Counted from the first letter of the stretch, positions 9,658-18,674 are shown. The stretch: DNA of 64,000 bases from Allocoprococcus sp004560705 (GCF_052065755.1 NZ_JBQHTK010000006.1:62001-126000), one strand, 5' to 3'. The notes: generated by a model from the sequence alone, not told the origin. A program made the numbers and translations.

Positions 9658-10269
9658 ATGATTAAGATAGGAATAACCGGCGGAGTGGGTTCCGGAAAAA
9701 GTCAGGTTCTTGCGTATCTGGAAGAAATACACCACGCAAGAATCTGCCAGGCGGACTTGATCGCTCACGAACTCCAGAGACCGAAGGAAAAATGCTGGAG
9801 GAAAATACGGGAATATTTTGGAGAGGGAATCTGCAATCCGGACGGTACGATCGATCGAAAGAAACTGGGAACAATCGTATTTTCCGATGCGGAAAAGCTT
9901 AGTGTACTGAATGCGATCGTGCATCCGGCGGTCAATGAGAGGATCCACCGGTTGATTGCAGAAGAAGAGAAAAAGGGAACCGGAATCTTTGTCCTTGAGG
10001 CGGCACTGATGACAGAACCGGTATACCGCGAAATGATGGATGAGATCTGGTATATTTATGCGGAGAAGCAGGTGCGTTTTCAGAGGCTTCGTACAGACAG
10101 AGGCTATTCGGATGAAAAGACCGCATCCATGATGTCATCCCAGGTGACCGAAGAGACTTACCGGGATTTTTGCGATCTTACGATCGATAACAGCAGAGAA
10201 TTTGAGAAAACGAAAGTGCAGATCGACCGCGCGCTTTCGAATATGAAAAATAGATACGACAGGAGATAA
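9658..10269 (+). CDS. coaE: Dephospho-CoA kinase
   Basis: Catalyses ATP-dependent phosphorylation of the 3' hydroxyl of dephospho-CoA, the last step of coenzyme A synthesis. The protein has 203 residues and begins MIKIGITGGVGSGKS with the P-loop GGVGSGKS. The downstream motif DADLIAHE of the family appears here as QADLIAHELQ, followed by VHPAV in the usual place. An in-frame ATG at 9622 would add 12 residues before the P-loop strand, but the site GGAAGGGG (9643-9650) directs starts at 9658, which also fits the family N-terminus. The next gene begins 5 bases after the stop, so the two are probably translated from one message. Confidence 0.93.
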   Translation: MIKIGITGGVGSGKSQVLAYLEEIHHARICQADLIAHELQRPKEKCWRKIREYFGEGICNPDGTIDRKKLGTIVFSDAEKLSVLNAIVHPAVNERIHRLIAEEEKKGTGIFVLEAALMTEPVYREMMDEIWYIYAEKQVRFQRLRTDRGYSDEKTASMMSSQVTEETYRDFCDLTIDNSREFEKTKVQIDRALSNMKNRYDRR

Positions 10270-10273
10270 ACGG

Positions 10274-11071
10274 ATGAGATTATGCAGCATTGCCAGCGGG
10301 AGCAGCGGAAACTGCATTTACGTTGGAAGTGAAGATACACATTTGCTAGTGGATACGGGAATCAGCAGAAAAAAGATTGAAGAGGGACTTTGTTCTCTGG
10401 AAATCAAAGGTGAGGAATTGGACGGAATTCTGATCACCCATGAACATGCCGACCATATTCAGGGACTGGGGGTATTCAGCCGGAAGTATCAGATTCCAAT
10501 CTATGCCACTCCCGGAACCTTGCGAGGAATCCGCGAATACAAAGGACTGGGGAAAATGCCGGACGGGCTTTACCGGGAAATCCATGTAGATGAGGATTTT
10601 CGGGTGGGAGATATTGATATCCATGCATTTGCCATTTCGCATGATGCAAATGAACCGAGCGGATACCGCTTTGAGCAGGATGAGAAAAGAGTGGCTGTCG
10701 CGACCGATCTTGGAAAATATGATGCATATACGGTGGAGAATCTGAAGAATCTGAATGCGGTTCTGTTGGAATCCAATCACGATATCCATATGCTTGAGGT
10801 AGGACCCTATCCCTACTATTTGAAACAGAGAGTCATGGGGGACAAAGGTCATTTATCAAATGAATTGTCAGGACGCCTGCTTTGTGATATACTACATGAG
10901 AACTTGCAGCATGTGCTGCTGGGGCACCTCAGCAAGGAGAATAATTATGCAGAACTTGCATATGAGACTGTAAAACTGGAAGTGACATTGGGAGATAATC
11001 CTTATAAAGGGGAGGAGATACCGATTTCCGTGGCAAGAAGAGATCGTATTTCAGAAGTAGTAACCGTTTAA
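10274..11071 (+). CDS. walJ: Metallo-beta-lactamase-fold hydrolase, WalJ/YycJ family
   Basis: A 265-residue MBL-fold protein starting MRLCSIASGSSGNCIYV, the signature opening of the YycJ/WalJ family. The metal motif HEHADH lies near residue 57, with further ligands in AISHDANEP and LLGHLSKENN. WalJ proteins are 5'-3' exonuclease-like enzymes, linked in Bacillales to mutation avoidance and to cell-wall control by being next to walRK. Here it follows coaE by 5 bases and no walRK genes are nearby, so a DNA-repair or housekeeping role beside polA is a reasonable inference. The start has AGGAG eight bases upstream. Confidence 0.85.
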   Translation: MRLCSIASGSSGNCIYVGSEDTHLLVDTGISRKKIEEGLCSLEIKGEELDGILITHEHADHIQGLGVFSRKYQIPIYATPGTLRGIREYKGLGKMPDGLYREIHVDEDFRVGDIDIHAFAISHDANEPSGYRFEQDEKRVAVATDLGKYDAYTVENLKNLNAVLLESNHDIHMLEVGPYPYYLKQRVMGDKGHLSNELSGRLLCDILHENLQHVLLGHLSKENNYAELAYETVKLEVTLGDNPYKGEEIPISVARRDRISEVVTV

Positions 11072-11104
11072 TAAGACTAGAACAGAAGACACAGGAGGCA
11101 CACT

Positions 11105-11377
11105 ATGAAGAAATGTATTATTACAGTGGTAGGAAAAGATTCGGTAGGTATCATTGCAAAAGTCTGCACATATCTGGCAGATACGAATATCAATATTCTT
11201 GATATTTCCCAGACGATCGTGGATGGTTATTTTAACATGATGGCAGTTGTAGATGTTGAGAATTCAAAGAAGGAGCTGGATATTGTTTCCGTGGATCTTC
11301 GCGACCTCGGTCTTCAGATCGGTGTGGATATTCATTGTCAGAGAGAAGAGATTTTCCAGAGAATGCACAGACTGTAA
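11105..11377 (+). CDS. ACT domain protein (UPF0237)
   Basis: A stand-alone 90-residue ACT domain (MKKCIITVVGKDSVGIIAKV...), the UPF0237 family. ACT domains bind amino acids and act as regulatory modules; stand-alone members like this one are thought to be ligand sensors, but the ligand is unknown. It sits 15 bases before the UPF0210 gene. This ACT plus UPF0210 pair is conserved across Firmicutes, Archaea and Proteobacteria, so the small protein probably regulates or accompanies its neighbour. The start follows CAGGAGG. Confidence 0.9.
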   Translation: MKKCIITVVGKDSVGIIAKVCTYLADTNINILDISQTIVDGYFNMMAVVDVENSKKELDIVSVDLRDLGLQIGVDIHCQREEIFQRMHRL

Positions 11378-11392
11378 GAGAGGACGGGAACG

Positions 11393-12757
11393 ATGATTAA
11401 TTTTTATGAGGTGGCAGAGACGAATCAGATGATTGAACAGGAGAATCTGGATGTGAGAACGATCACACTTGGAATCAGTCTTCTGGATTGTATTGATTCT
11501 GATTTGGAAAAATTAAATGAAAAGATTTATAATAAGATTGTGACGATTGCAAAGGATCTGGTTGAGACAGGCAATAAAATTGAAAAGGAATTCGGAATTC
11601 CGATTGTAAATAAACGAATTTCCATTACGCCGATCGCACTTGTGGGCGGCTCTGCCTGCAAGACTCCGGAAGATTATGTGACCATCGCCAGAACGCTGGA
11701 TGAGGCTGCAAAGACGGTGGGCGTGAACTTTATCGGCGGTTATTCGGCACTGGTGTCAAAGGGAATGACGAAAAGCGATGAGAACCTGATCCGTTCGATT
11801 CCGATGGCACTTGCTTCCACAGAACGTGTCTGCAGTTCCGTAAATGTCGGATCCACGAAGACAGGCATTGATATGGATGCTGTCCGTCTCTGTGGAGAGA
11901 TGGTCAAGGCGACGGCGGAGGCTACCAAAGAAAAAGACTCGCTGGGATGTGCAAAACTGGTGGTATTCTGTAATGCACCCGATGATAATCCGTTTATGGC
12001 CGGAGCATTTCTCGGTGTGACAGAAGGCGATGCGGTCATCAACGTAGGGGTCAGCGGTCCGGGTGTTGTCAAGAAGGCAATCGAAAAATGCCGTGGCAAG
12101 GGATTTGAGGTGCTTTGCGAGACTATTAAGAAGACGGCGTTTAAAGTGACGCGTGTCGGACAGCTTGTTGCAGGAGAGGCATCCAAACGGATGGGAATTC
12201 CGTTCGGAATCGTGGATCTATCACTTGCCCCTACGCCCGCTGTAGGTGATTCGGTAGCTGAGATTCTGGAAGAGATCGGTCTGGAGCGAGTGGGGGCACC
12301 GGGAACGACGGCAGCGCTTGCGATGCTGAATGACCAGGTGAAAAAAGGCGGTGTGATGGCGTCATCCTATGTCGGCGGCCTTAGCGGTGCGTTCATCCCG
12401 GTCAGTGAGGATCAGGGGATGATCGATGCGGTAAATGCCGGCTCACTCTGCCTGGAGAAACTGGAGGCGATGACTTGCGTCTGCTCCGTAGGACTTGATA
12501 TGATTGCGATTCCGGGGAAGACATCATCGGCAACGATATCCGGAATCATTGCCGATGAGATGGCAATTGGTATGGTGAACCAGAAGACCACAGCAGTACG
12601 TCTGATTCCGGTCATTGGCAAGGATGTAGGGGATGTGGCAGAGTTCGGCGGACTTCTTGGGTATGCGCCGATCATGCCGGTGAATGAGTTTGACTGCAGT
12701 GCTTTCATCAACAGACAAGGAAGAATTCCGGCACCAATCCATAGTTTTAAGAATTAG
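11393..12757 (+). CDS. PFL-fold protein of the UPF0210 family (DUF711)
   Basis: A 454-residue protein of the DUF711/UPF0210 family, which has a pyruvate-formate-lyase-like barrel fold but unknown activity. Visible blocks include DVRTITLGISLLDC near the start, GGYSALVSKGM, CSSVNVGSTKTGIDMDAV, and the Gly-rich end GLLGYAPIMPVNEFDCSAFINRQGRIPAPIHSFKN, all highly conserved. The pairing with the upstream ACT gene is the best clue to function: a reaction on an amino-acid-related ligand, or its sensing. That is inference only. The start is preceded by GAGAGGACGGGA. Confidence 0.9.
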   Translation: MINFYEVAETNQMIEQENLDVRTITLGISLLDCIDSDLEKLNEKIYNKIVTIAKDLVETGNKIEKEFGIPIVNKRISITPIALVGGSACKTPEDYVTIARTLDEAAKTVGVNFIGGYSALVSKGMTKSDENLIRSIPMALASTERVCSSVNVGSTKTGIDMDAVRLCGEMVKATAEATKEKDSLGCAKLVVFCNAPDDNPFMAGAFLGVTEGDAVINVGVSGPGVVKKAIEKCRGKGFEVLCETIKKTAFKVTRVGQLVAGEASKRMGIPFGIVDLSLAPTPAVGDSVAEILEEIGLERVGAPGTTAALAMLNDQVKKGGVMASSYVGGLSGAFIPVSEDQGMIDAVNAGSLCLEKLEAMTCVCSVGLDMIAIPGKTSSATISGIIADEMAIGMVNQKTTAVRLIPVIGKDVGDVAEFGGLLGYAPIMPVNEFDCSAFINRQGRIPAPIHSFKN

Positions 12758-12771
12758 AGAGGTATTCAAAT

Positions 12772-13644
12772 ATGAGTAAGGTAGCAATTGTAACTGACAG
12801 TAACAGTGGTATCACGCAGGCAGATGGTAAAGAGATGGGAGTATTTGTGCTTCCGATGCCTTTCTATATTGATGACGAACTCTTTTTTGAGGAGATTACG
12901 CTGACTCAGGAAGAATTTTATCAGAAAATGGAAAGCGACGCGGATATCAAGACTTCTCAGCCTGCACCGGGCGATGTGATGAAGCTCTGGGATGACATCC
13001 TCAAAGAATATGATGAAATCGTACACATTCCAATGTCAAGCGGACTCAGCGGTTCCTGCGAGACAGCTATGATGCTGGCGGAAGAATACGACGGAAAAGT
13101 AAAGGTGGTCAACAACCAGAGAATTTCCGTTACACAGCGTCGTTCTGTAATGGAAGCAAAAGCGCTTGCTGATGCAGGGAAAAATGCAGAAGAGATCAAA
13201 GCACTTCTGGAAGAAATAAAATTAGAATCCGATATCTATATTACACTTGATACTTTGAAATATCTGAAGAAAGGCGGACGCCTTACACCGGCCGCCGCTG
13301 CAATTGGTACAGTACTCAATCTGAAACCGGTTCTTCGCATCAAAGGGGAAAAGCTGGATGCTTTTTCAAAGGCAAGAGGATGGAAGAGCGCGAAGAAGAC
13401 AATGATCCAAACGATCCAGAAGGTGATCGATACAGAGTTCTCCGATTGTAAAGGCCCGGAAAATCTGTATATTGATGCAGCCTATACCGGAAATCAGGAA
13501 GATGCAAATGAATGGAAACGGGAATTGGAAGAGACTTTCCCGGAATATGATATCTATATGGCACCTTTGTCATTAAGCGTGGCATGCCATATTGGACCGG
13601 GAGCCTGTGCGGTGACCGTGACGAAAAGGCTTAAGGTTTCATAA
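12772..13644 (+). CDS. DegV family fatty-acid-binding protein
   Basis: A 290-residue DegV protein. The family binds one fatty acid between two domains and some members (FakB) present it to the kinase FakA for phosphorylation. Motifs seen are VTDSNSGIT near residue 8, the TSQPAPGDV loop near residue 62, PMSSGLSGSCETA, and the C-terminal HIGPGACAVTVTKRL. No FakA kinase gene is in the window, so a FakB role is possible but not shown. It is the last gene of the polA-to-degV run. A strong hairpin follows about 50 bases downstream. Confidence 0.9.
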   Translation: MSKVAIVTDSNSGITQADGKEMGVFVLPMPFYIDDELFFEEITLTQEEFYQKMESDADIKTSQPAPGDVMKLWDDILKEYDEIVHIPMSSGLSGSCETAMMLAEEYDGKVKVVNNQRISVTQRRSVMEAKALADAGKNAEEIKALLEEIKLESDIYITLDTLKYLKKGGRLTPAAAAIGTVLNLKPVLRIKGEKLDAFSKARGWKSAKKTMIQTIQKVIDTEFSDCKGPENLYIDAAYTGNQEDANEWKRELEETFPEYDIYMAPLSLSVACHIGPGACAVTVTKRLKVS

Positions 13645-13692
13645 AAAGCGGTTTGAATCTGAAAAGCGTATATATGCGATAAAGAGGAACTC

Positions 13693-13744
13693 TTATACAG
13701 GTGGGAGCTGTGACCCGGATGGGGCACAGCTCCCACTTGTATGA
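13693..13744. other. Long perfect-stem hairpin between convergent genes
   Basis: The arms at 13693-13712 and 13725-13744 pair over about 20 bp with two G-U pairs and no gaps; the core GTGGGAGCTGTG/CACAGCTCCCAC is exact. The 12-base centre can add CCC/GGG pairs. It lies between degV (rightward) and tmcAL (leftward) and lacks a T tract on either strand, so it is a possible bidirectional RNA-end structure rather than a classical terminator. Confidence 0.7.
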
Positions 13745-13763
13745 TATGAAATTACTACGTAAA

Positions 13764-15023
13764 TCAAAGAATGACCAACGGTTGCGAAGGTGCTGGAATA
13801 AAGGGTGTGCCATATTTGTTTGTAATCACGGACTCATAGAGGTCACTTGCAAAGAGATCCTGTCGAAGCATTGCGACTGCCTCGCCGGAAAGAGGCGGGG
13901 CGGTGTTCAATTTTGTAATCAAAGGAATCCGGGAGTGCTCATGCAAAACGGTGAGGAGACCGGCATCTTTTTTGCAAAAACCCAGTATGCGGGCGTATTG
14001 TGCAAAAGTGGTACGGGCATAATCATCCATGTTCTTCTGACGAATATTAAGAAGAATGTGGAGAAGAATCCGGCTGATTCTTGTATAGGTCACCTCGCGT
14101 GTCTTCAGCAGTTCACAGAATTGATCCCATGATATCAACTCGTTACACCGGTTCATGATGCGGTTAGCCAGATCCGTTGTGATATCTGCGTATTGCGTGA
14201 GGGATTCTCGGGTTTCGGAAAGAAGCCTGTACTTTAGAAGCAGGGACAGGTCGTTTGCGAAAACAGGAAATCTTTTCAGATAGTTTTCTTCCATAATTGC
14301 AAAGGAGGAAGCCGGAATCTGATCGTTCAGAATCTCCGGAAGAATCGCACCTGTTTCTTTATGGCTCATGCCCTCCGGTTCCACAAGAAGATGTCGGATT
14401 GCGGAAGCAGAACTCAAAGTGCCGGAGAGCTCTGTATCATGATATCCGGATTCCTTACGCTGTATAGTGAAGGCTTTCAAATTGCTTCCGGTACGATGGA
14501 GCGCTTTCAGGTATTCGATTCCCAGCGTATTGTTCGGACAATCCAGTATCTCAGCAAGATCGGGATCTCCGGTGTATTCTGCAAGTGCCATTTCGCGGGC
14601 GGCAGGAAACGGAAGTCCGTTTTTTAGATTCTTTTGAAGAGAGCGACGGAATTCTTCCGGCTCTTCGGAGAGAATCCGGGCGATCTGATCAAGTTTTTCC
14701 ACATTTCCGCATTCACTTCCGAAACAGATCGAATCAATGCAGCCGAGTGCATCGAAGATTTCGATGGCACCGCGGGCAAAGTATTCGGCGCTTCCGCATG
14801 CGCAGCAGACAGGAAGCTCCAGAACAAGAGAAGCTCCGGCAGACAGTGCGGCTCTGGTGCGCAGGTGTTTCGGCATGATGGCAGGTGCACCCCTCTGGAC
14901 AAAATTACCGCTCATTAATACAACGGCATAATCGGCACCGGTTTGTTTCAGAGCCTGTTCAATATGATATTTGTGACCATTATGGAAAGGATTATATTCT
15001 GTAATTAAACCTACAATTTTCAT
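13764..15023 (-). CDS. tmcAL: tRNA(Met) cytidine acetate ligase (nucleotidyltransferase)
   Basis: A 419-residue leftward protein starting MKIVGLITEYNPFHNGHKYH, which carries the HxGH nucleotidyltransferase motif (HNGH). TmcAL activates acetate with ATP and transfers it to the wobble cytidine of elongator tRNA-Met (ac4C34). The family blocks VVLMSGNFVQRG, GSECGNVEKL and LSGTLSSASAIR are present. The reading frame is open 23 codons further upstream, but those residues are not family-like. The only clear ribosome site, AAGGAG, is about 15 bases from the chosen ATG, a rather long spacing. Its promoter lies at 15064-15092. ackA, which makes or uses acetyl phosphate, is not far away but is separately transcribed. 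Confidence 0.88.
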   Translation of the reverse strand: MKIVGLITEYNPFHNGHKYHIEQALKQTGADYAVVLMSGNFVQRGAPAIMPKHLRTRAALSAGASLVLELPVCCACGSAEYFARGAIEIFDALGCIDSICFGSECGNVEKLDQIARILSEEPEEFRRSLQKNLKNGLPFPAAREMALAEYTGDPDLAEILDCPNNTLGIEYLKALHRTGSNLKAFTIQRKESGYHDTELSGTLSSASAIRHLLVEPEGMSHKETGAILPEILNDQIPASSFAIMEENYLKRFPVFANDLSLLLKYRLLSETRESLTQYADITTDLANRIMNRCNELISWDQFCELLKTREVTYTRISRILLHILLNIRQKNMDDYARTTFAQYARILGFCKKDAGLLTVLHEHSRIPLITKLNTAPPLSGEAVAMLRQDLFASDLYESVITNKYGTPFIPAPSQPLVIL

Positions 15024-15063
15024 GTTCTTAACGAGAATCTCCTTGTATCTTGTGTTCAAAAAG

Positions 15064-15092
15064 ATTATACTATAAAAAGAAGTTTTCGGCAA
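15064..15092 (-). promoter_or_regulatory. Leftward promoter of tmcAL
   Basis: On the minus strand TTGCCG (15092-15087) and TATAAT (15069-15064) are 17 bp apart. The predicted message starts about 35 bases before the tmcAL ATG. Confidence 0.6.
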
Positions 15093-15149
15093 AAGAATTG
15101 TATTTCCATACTCGATATAGATTTTTTGGGCTGGGAAGGAGGAAATAAA

Positions 15150-16508
15150 GTGGATCGCGATAAAATTTTAAAGCTTCTGGAAACGAGAGAATATAAGGAA
15201 TTGAAAGAAGAGCTGGGTAAATATTATCCCGTCGATATTGCACAGTTTCTGAGTGAAGTGGAAGATAAGCAGATGATAATCCTATTCCGTCTTCTGGCTA
15301 AGGAAGAAGGAGCGGAGACCTTTGCATATATGGACAGCGATATGCGCGAGACACTGATCAATGCACTTACTGATTCTGAATTGGAAGAAGTTATGAATGA
15401 AATGTATCTGGATGATACGGTCGACGTGCTGGAGGAGATGCCTGCCAATGTTGTGGATCGTCTGCTCATGGTGACGGATGAAGATACGAGAAAGCAGATC
15501 AACACACTTTTGAAATATCCGGATGATAGTGCGGGTAGTGTCATGAACGTGGATTATGTGGGACTGCGTCCGGACATGACGGTCGCGGAAGCCATTCTGA
15601 AGATCCGTCAGGTCGGTATTAACCGTGAGACGATCTATACTTGTTATGTCACAGAGAAGCGGAAACTGGTGGGAGTGGTCGATATCAAGGACCTTCTGAC
15701 CAGCAGTGAAAGCCGTACCATGGAAGAAATCATGGATACGAATATCCTCTATGCACAGACAACCGACGACCAGGAAGACGTCGCAATCAAGATTAAGAAA
15801 TACGGTCTGGTTGCCATCCCGATCGTAGATCATGAGATGTGCATGGTCGGAATCGTAACAGTAGACGATGCGATGCTTGTCCTGCAGGATGAGGCTACGG
15901 AAGACTTTAGTATCATGGCCGGTGTTACACCCAACGAAGAGTCTTATTTCGGGACTTCCGCATTCCAGCACGCCAAGAATCGAAGCATGTGGCTGTTACT
16001 TTTGATGCTTTCGGCAACCTTTTCCGGACTGGCGCTCGGACATTTTGAGGCACAGATCCTTGCCATGCCTGTACTGAATACGTTTATTCCGATGCTGACC
16101 GGAACGGGCGGAAACTGTGGTTCTCAGAGTTCATCTTTGATTATCCGCGGATTAACCGTCGGAGAGATCCGGTTTAAGGATATTTTCCGTGTCATCGTGA
16201 AAGAAGTTTCCATCGCGCTGCTGGTCGGAACATTCCTTGCCCTGGTCAACGGAATCCGAATTATGATCATGTACCGCAACCAGGTGGATTCACCGTTCCT
16301 GCTTGCTCTGACGCTCGGACTGACGATGATCTGCACGATCATTATGGCGAAAGTGGTGGGCTGTACGTTGCCGCTGATCGCGGACAAGATGGGACTGGAT
16401 CCGGCAATCATGGCAGCACCACTTATCACGACTCTGGTGGATACCGGGACTACGATCATTTATTTTACAATTGCAATGCAGATATTCCCATTTCTCAAGG
16501 GAGTATAG
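15150..16508 (+). CDS. mgtE: Magnesium transporter MgtE
   Basis: A 452-residue inner-membrane Mg2+ channel. Order of domains: N-terminal MgtE_N superhelix (about 1-130), two CBS domains (about 130-250) with the junction YPDDSAGSVMNVDYVGLRPDMTV, a plug helix, then five membrane helices (about 280-452). The pore segment TGTGGNCGSQSSSLIIRGL and the Mg-site Asp in LITTLVDTGTTIIYF are intact. The start is GTG 15150, six bases after AAGGAGG (15137-15143); an in-frame ATG at 15126 has no ribosome site. The gap to tmcAL is too short for an Mg2+ riboswitch, so control is probably through the CBS gate. Confidence 0.95.
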   Translation: MDRDKILKLLETREYKELKEELGKYYPVDIAQFLSEVEDKQMIILFRLLAKEEGAETFAYMDSDMRETLINALTDSELEEVMNEMYLDDTVDVLEEMPANVVDRLLMVTDEDTRKQINTLLKYPDDSAGSVMNVDYVGLRPDMTVAEAILKIRQVGINRETIYTCYVTEKRKLVGVVDIKDLLTSSESRTMEEIMDTNILYAQTTDDQEDVAIKIKKYGLVAIPIVDHEMCMVGIVTVDDAMLVLQDEATEDFSIMAGVTPNEESYFGTSAFQHAKNRSMWLLLLMLSATFSGLALGHFEAQILAMPVLNTFIPMLTGTGGNCGSQSSSLIIRGLTVGEIRFKDIFRVIVKEVSIALLVGTFLALVNGIRIMIMYRNQVDSPFLLALTLGLTMICTIIMAKVVGCTLPLIADKMGLDPAIMAAPLITTLVDTGTTIIYFTIAMQIFPFLKGV

Positions 16509-16552
16509 AGACAATACAGTTCATCCGGGATGCAGTCCGGACACTCATACAG

Positions 16553-16570
16553 TTGTCAAAAAAATAACAA
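16553..16570. promoter_or_regulatory. Candidate Rex operator upstream of ackA
   Basis: TTGTCAAAAAAATAACAA matches the clostridial Rex consensus TTGTTAA-N4-TTAACAA at 12 of 14 fixed positions. It ends three bases before the -35 of the ackA promoter. The run of A weakens its specificity. Confidence 0.5.
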
Positions 16571-16573
16571 AGC

Positions 16574-16602
16574 TTGTATGGGGCATGGAAATACGCTATA
16601 AT
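16574..16602 (+). promoter_or_regulatory. Promoter of ackA
   Basis: TTGTAT (16574-16579), 17-bp spacer, TATAAT (16597-16602), about 74 bases before the start codon. Confidence 0.75.
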
Positions 16603-16675
16603 GAAATATAGAGTGTACGTTTTCAGATGGAATAGGAAAAACGTTAAATTCATGAATCACGAAGGGAGAAACATT

Positions 16676-17863
16676 ATGAACGTATTAGTAATTAACTGTG
16701 GAAGTTCTTCATTGAAATTCCAGCTCATTGACTCTGAATCAGAGGCAGTTTTGGCAAAGGGACTTTGCGAAAGAATTGGTATCGATGGAAAACTGACTTA
16801 TCAGCCGACGGGTGGAGAAAAGATCACTGAGGACAAACCGATGCCGACTCATACAGAAGCAATCCAGTACGTGCTTGATGCACTGACCGATGCCGAGACC
16901 GGTGTTGTTAAGAGCCTGGACGAGATCGGAGCAGTAGGCCATCGTGTACTTCACGGCGGAGAGAAATATTGTGAATCTGTAATTGTTACACCGGAAGTAA
17001 AGGAAGTTATCGAAGAATGTATCGATCTTGGACCACTTCATAATCCGGCAAACCTGACAGGTATCGTGGTATGTGAGAAATTGATGCCGGGTACCCCGAA
17101 TGTTGCTGTATTTGATACTGCATTCCATCAGACCATGCCTAAGAAAGCATTTATGTATGGAATCCCGTATGAATACTATGAAAAATACAAAATCAAACGT
17201 TATGGCTTCCACGGAACCAGCCACAGATATGTTTCCAGAAAGACAGCAGAATTCCTGGGAGTACCGTATGAAGAGACCAAAACCATCGTATGCCACCTTG
17301 GAAACGGTTCTTCTATTTCCGCAGTTATGAATGGAAAATGTGTAGATACTTCTATGGGACTTACACCTCTGGAAGGTCTTGTGATGGGAACTCGTTCCGG
17401 TGATATTGACCCGGCGATCATTGAGTATATTGCTAAGAAGGAAGGCCTTGGAATCTCTGAGATCCTGAATATGCTGAACAAGAAATCCGGTGTTGCCGGT
17501 GTATCTGGTGTATCCAGCGACTTCCGTGATCTTGCAGCAGCTGCAGCAGAGGGAAATGAACGCGCTGCACTTGCACTTGATATGTTTGTATATCGTGTTG
17601 CTAAATACATCGGAAGCTACGTAGCTGCAATGAACGGTGTAGACAACATCGTATTTACAGCTGGTATCGGAGAAAATGACGGAACAACAAGAGAAAGAAT
17701 CTGTTCATATCTTGGATATCTCGGAGTTGAAATCGACAAGGAAGCAAACGCAAAACGCGGAGAAGAAATGATTATTTCTACACCGGAATCCAAAGTTAAG
17801 GTTCTTGTTATTCCGACAAACGAAGAACTTGCAATTGCAAGAGAGACTGTTGCACTGTTATAG
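16676..17863 (+). CDS. ackA: Acetate kinase
   Basis: A 395-residue ASKHA-fold kinase that converts acetyl phosphate plus ADP to acetate plus ATP, the main substrate-level ATP step of fermentation. Family blocks: MNVLVINCGSSSLKFQL at the start, GHRVLHGG (about 96), FDTAFH, YGFHGTSH, CHLGNGSS, MGLTPLEGLVMGTRSGDIDP, FTAGIGEN. The ATG at 16676 follows GAAGGGAG; the longer open frame from 16574 overlaps the promoter itself, which rules it out. pta, its usual partner, is not adjacent. A Rex-like site lies upstream. Downstream, yceD has its own promoter. Confidence 0.97.
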   Translation: MNVLVINCGSSSLKFQLIDSESEAVLAKGLCERIGIDGKLTYQPTGGEKITEDKPMPTHTEAIQYVLDALTDAETGVVKSLDEIGAVGHRVLHGGEKYCESVIVTPEVKEVIEECIDLGPLHNPANLTGIVVCEKLMPGTPNVAVFDTAFHQTMPKKAFMYGIPYEYYEKYKIKRYGFHGTSHRYVSRKTAEFLGVPYEETKTIVCHLGNGSSISAVMNGKCVDTSMGLTPLEGLVMGTRSGDIDPAIIEYIAKKEGLGISEILNMLNKKSGVAGVSGVSSDFRDLAAAAAEGNERAALALDMFVYRVAKYIGSYVAAMNGVDNIVFTAGIGENDGTTRERICSYLGYLGVEIDKEANAKRGEEMIISTPESKVKVLVIPTNEELAIARETVALL

Positions 17864-17907
17864 TACTCTATTTAGTATAGAAACCTTAAAATTCGTAAAT
17901 AATTTGG

Positions 17908-17935
17908 TTGACAAATACGTTTTACATGGTATAAT
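17908..17935 (+). promoter_or_regulatory. Promoter of yceD-rpmF
   Basis: TTGACA (17908-17913), 16-bp spacer, TATAAT (17930-17935), 28 bases before the yceD ATG; near-consensus, as expected for a ribosomal protein unit. Confidence 0.85.
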
Positions 17936-17963
17936 AGATTAGGTGTGAATAGGAGTTAAGAGT

Positions 17964-18491
17964 ATGTTAATAAACCTATCCGACGTCTTATCTGAACCAC
18001 ATAAGACCATAGAAGATAACGTTGTTCCCGAGATGAAGCAGGTTTCAATTGGCGGAAGAACATTTCCGGTGGACAGGATCAGTCCCCTGCATATCCGTAT
18101 CGAATATGCGGGTGATAAGAAGCTTCATATTACTGGCGGATCATCGCTTACTGTGATTATTCCCTGTGACAGATGTCTCGAGGATGTTGCTGTAGACCTT
18201 GATCTTGAGATTGAGAAGAATGTGAATACGGATATGGATTGTGCCGATGATGATGACGATTCCGACGAAGCGAATTACATTGACGGATATCATCTTGATG
18301 TAGAGCAGTTGCTCTATAATGAGATTTTAGTAGGGTGGCCGACGAAAGTTCTATGTAGCGAAGACTGTAAAGGGATTTGCAGCGTGTGTGGCCAGAACCT
18401 GAATGAGGGTACATGTGACTGCGAAGACACAAGTCTGGACCCCAGAATGTCAGTTATCCGCGATCTTTATAAGAATTTTAAGGAGGTGTAA
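17964..18491 (+). CDS. yceD: YceD family protein (DUF177), rRNA-linked
   Basis: A 175-residue DUF177/YceD protein. It contains CDRCL near residue 70 and a C-terminal Cys cluster (CSEDCKGICSVCGQNLNEGTCDC) that probably binds zinc, plus a run of Asp in the middle. YceD family proteins are linked to 23S rRNA accumulation, and the gene precedes rpmF across bacteria and in plastids. Here it ends 3 bases before the rpmF start, with the rpmF ribosome site AAGGAGGTG lying in its last codons, so the two are almost certainly one operon with coupled translation. Confidence 0.92.
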   Translation: MLINLSDVLSEPHKTIEDNVVPEMKQVSIGGRTFPVDRISPLHIRIEYAGDKKLHITGGSSLTVIIPCDRCLEDVAVDLDLEIEKNVNTDMDCADDDDDSDEANYIDGYHLDVEQLLYNEILVGWPTKVLCSEDCKGICSVCGQNLNEGTCDCEDTSLDPRMSVIRDLYKNFKEV

Positions 18492-18494
18492 CCT

Positions 18495-18674
18495 ATGTCA
18501 ATTTGTCCAAAGAATAAATCTTCCAAAGCAAGAAGAGACAAGAGAAGAGCGAACTGGAAAATGAGCGCACCGAATCTTGTAAAATGCAGCAAATGTGGAG
18601 CTCTTATGATGCCTCACAGAGTTTGCAAGGCTTGCGGAAGCTACAACAAAAAAGAAATCATTACTGTTGAATAA
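18495..18674 (+). CDS. rpmF: 50S ribosomal protein L32
   Basis: A 59-residue basic protein, MSICPKNKSSKARRDKRRAN at its start, with a zinc ribbon (CSKCG ... CKACG) of four cysteines, so this is the zinc-binding C+ form. L32 is a component of the large ribosomal subunit. The ATG lies after AGGAGGTGTAACCT, immediately downstream of yceD. The product ends in ITVE, then a canonical terminator. Length and motif match the family. Confidence 0.97.
   Translation: MSICPKNKSSKARRDKRRANWKMSAPNLVKCSKCGALMMPHRVCKACGSYNKKEIITVE

Noticed and set aside
8893..9948. A 351-codon minus-strand open frame across polA and coaE
   Set aside because: It spans two well-supported genes and is rich in Phe, Ser and Arg as expected of an antisense shadow.
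13701..14132. A 143-codon frame on the + strand starting in the degV-tmcAL hairpin
   Set aside because: It is antisense to the tmcAL 3' end and begins within the stem of the inverted repeat.
15093..15149. Mg2+ riboswitch or M-box before mgtE
   Set aside because: The gap is too short and none of the conserved helices can be formed.
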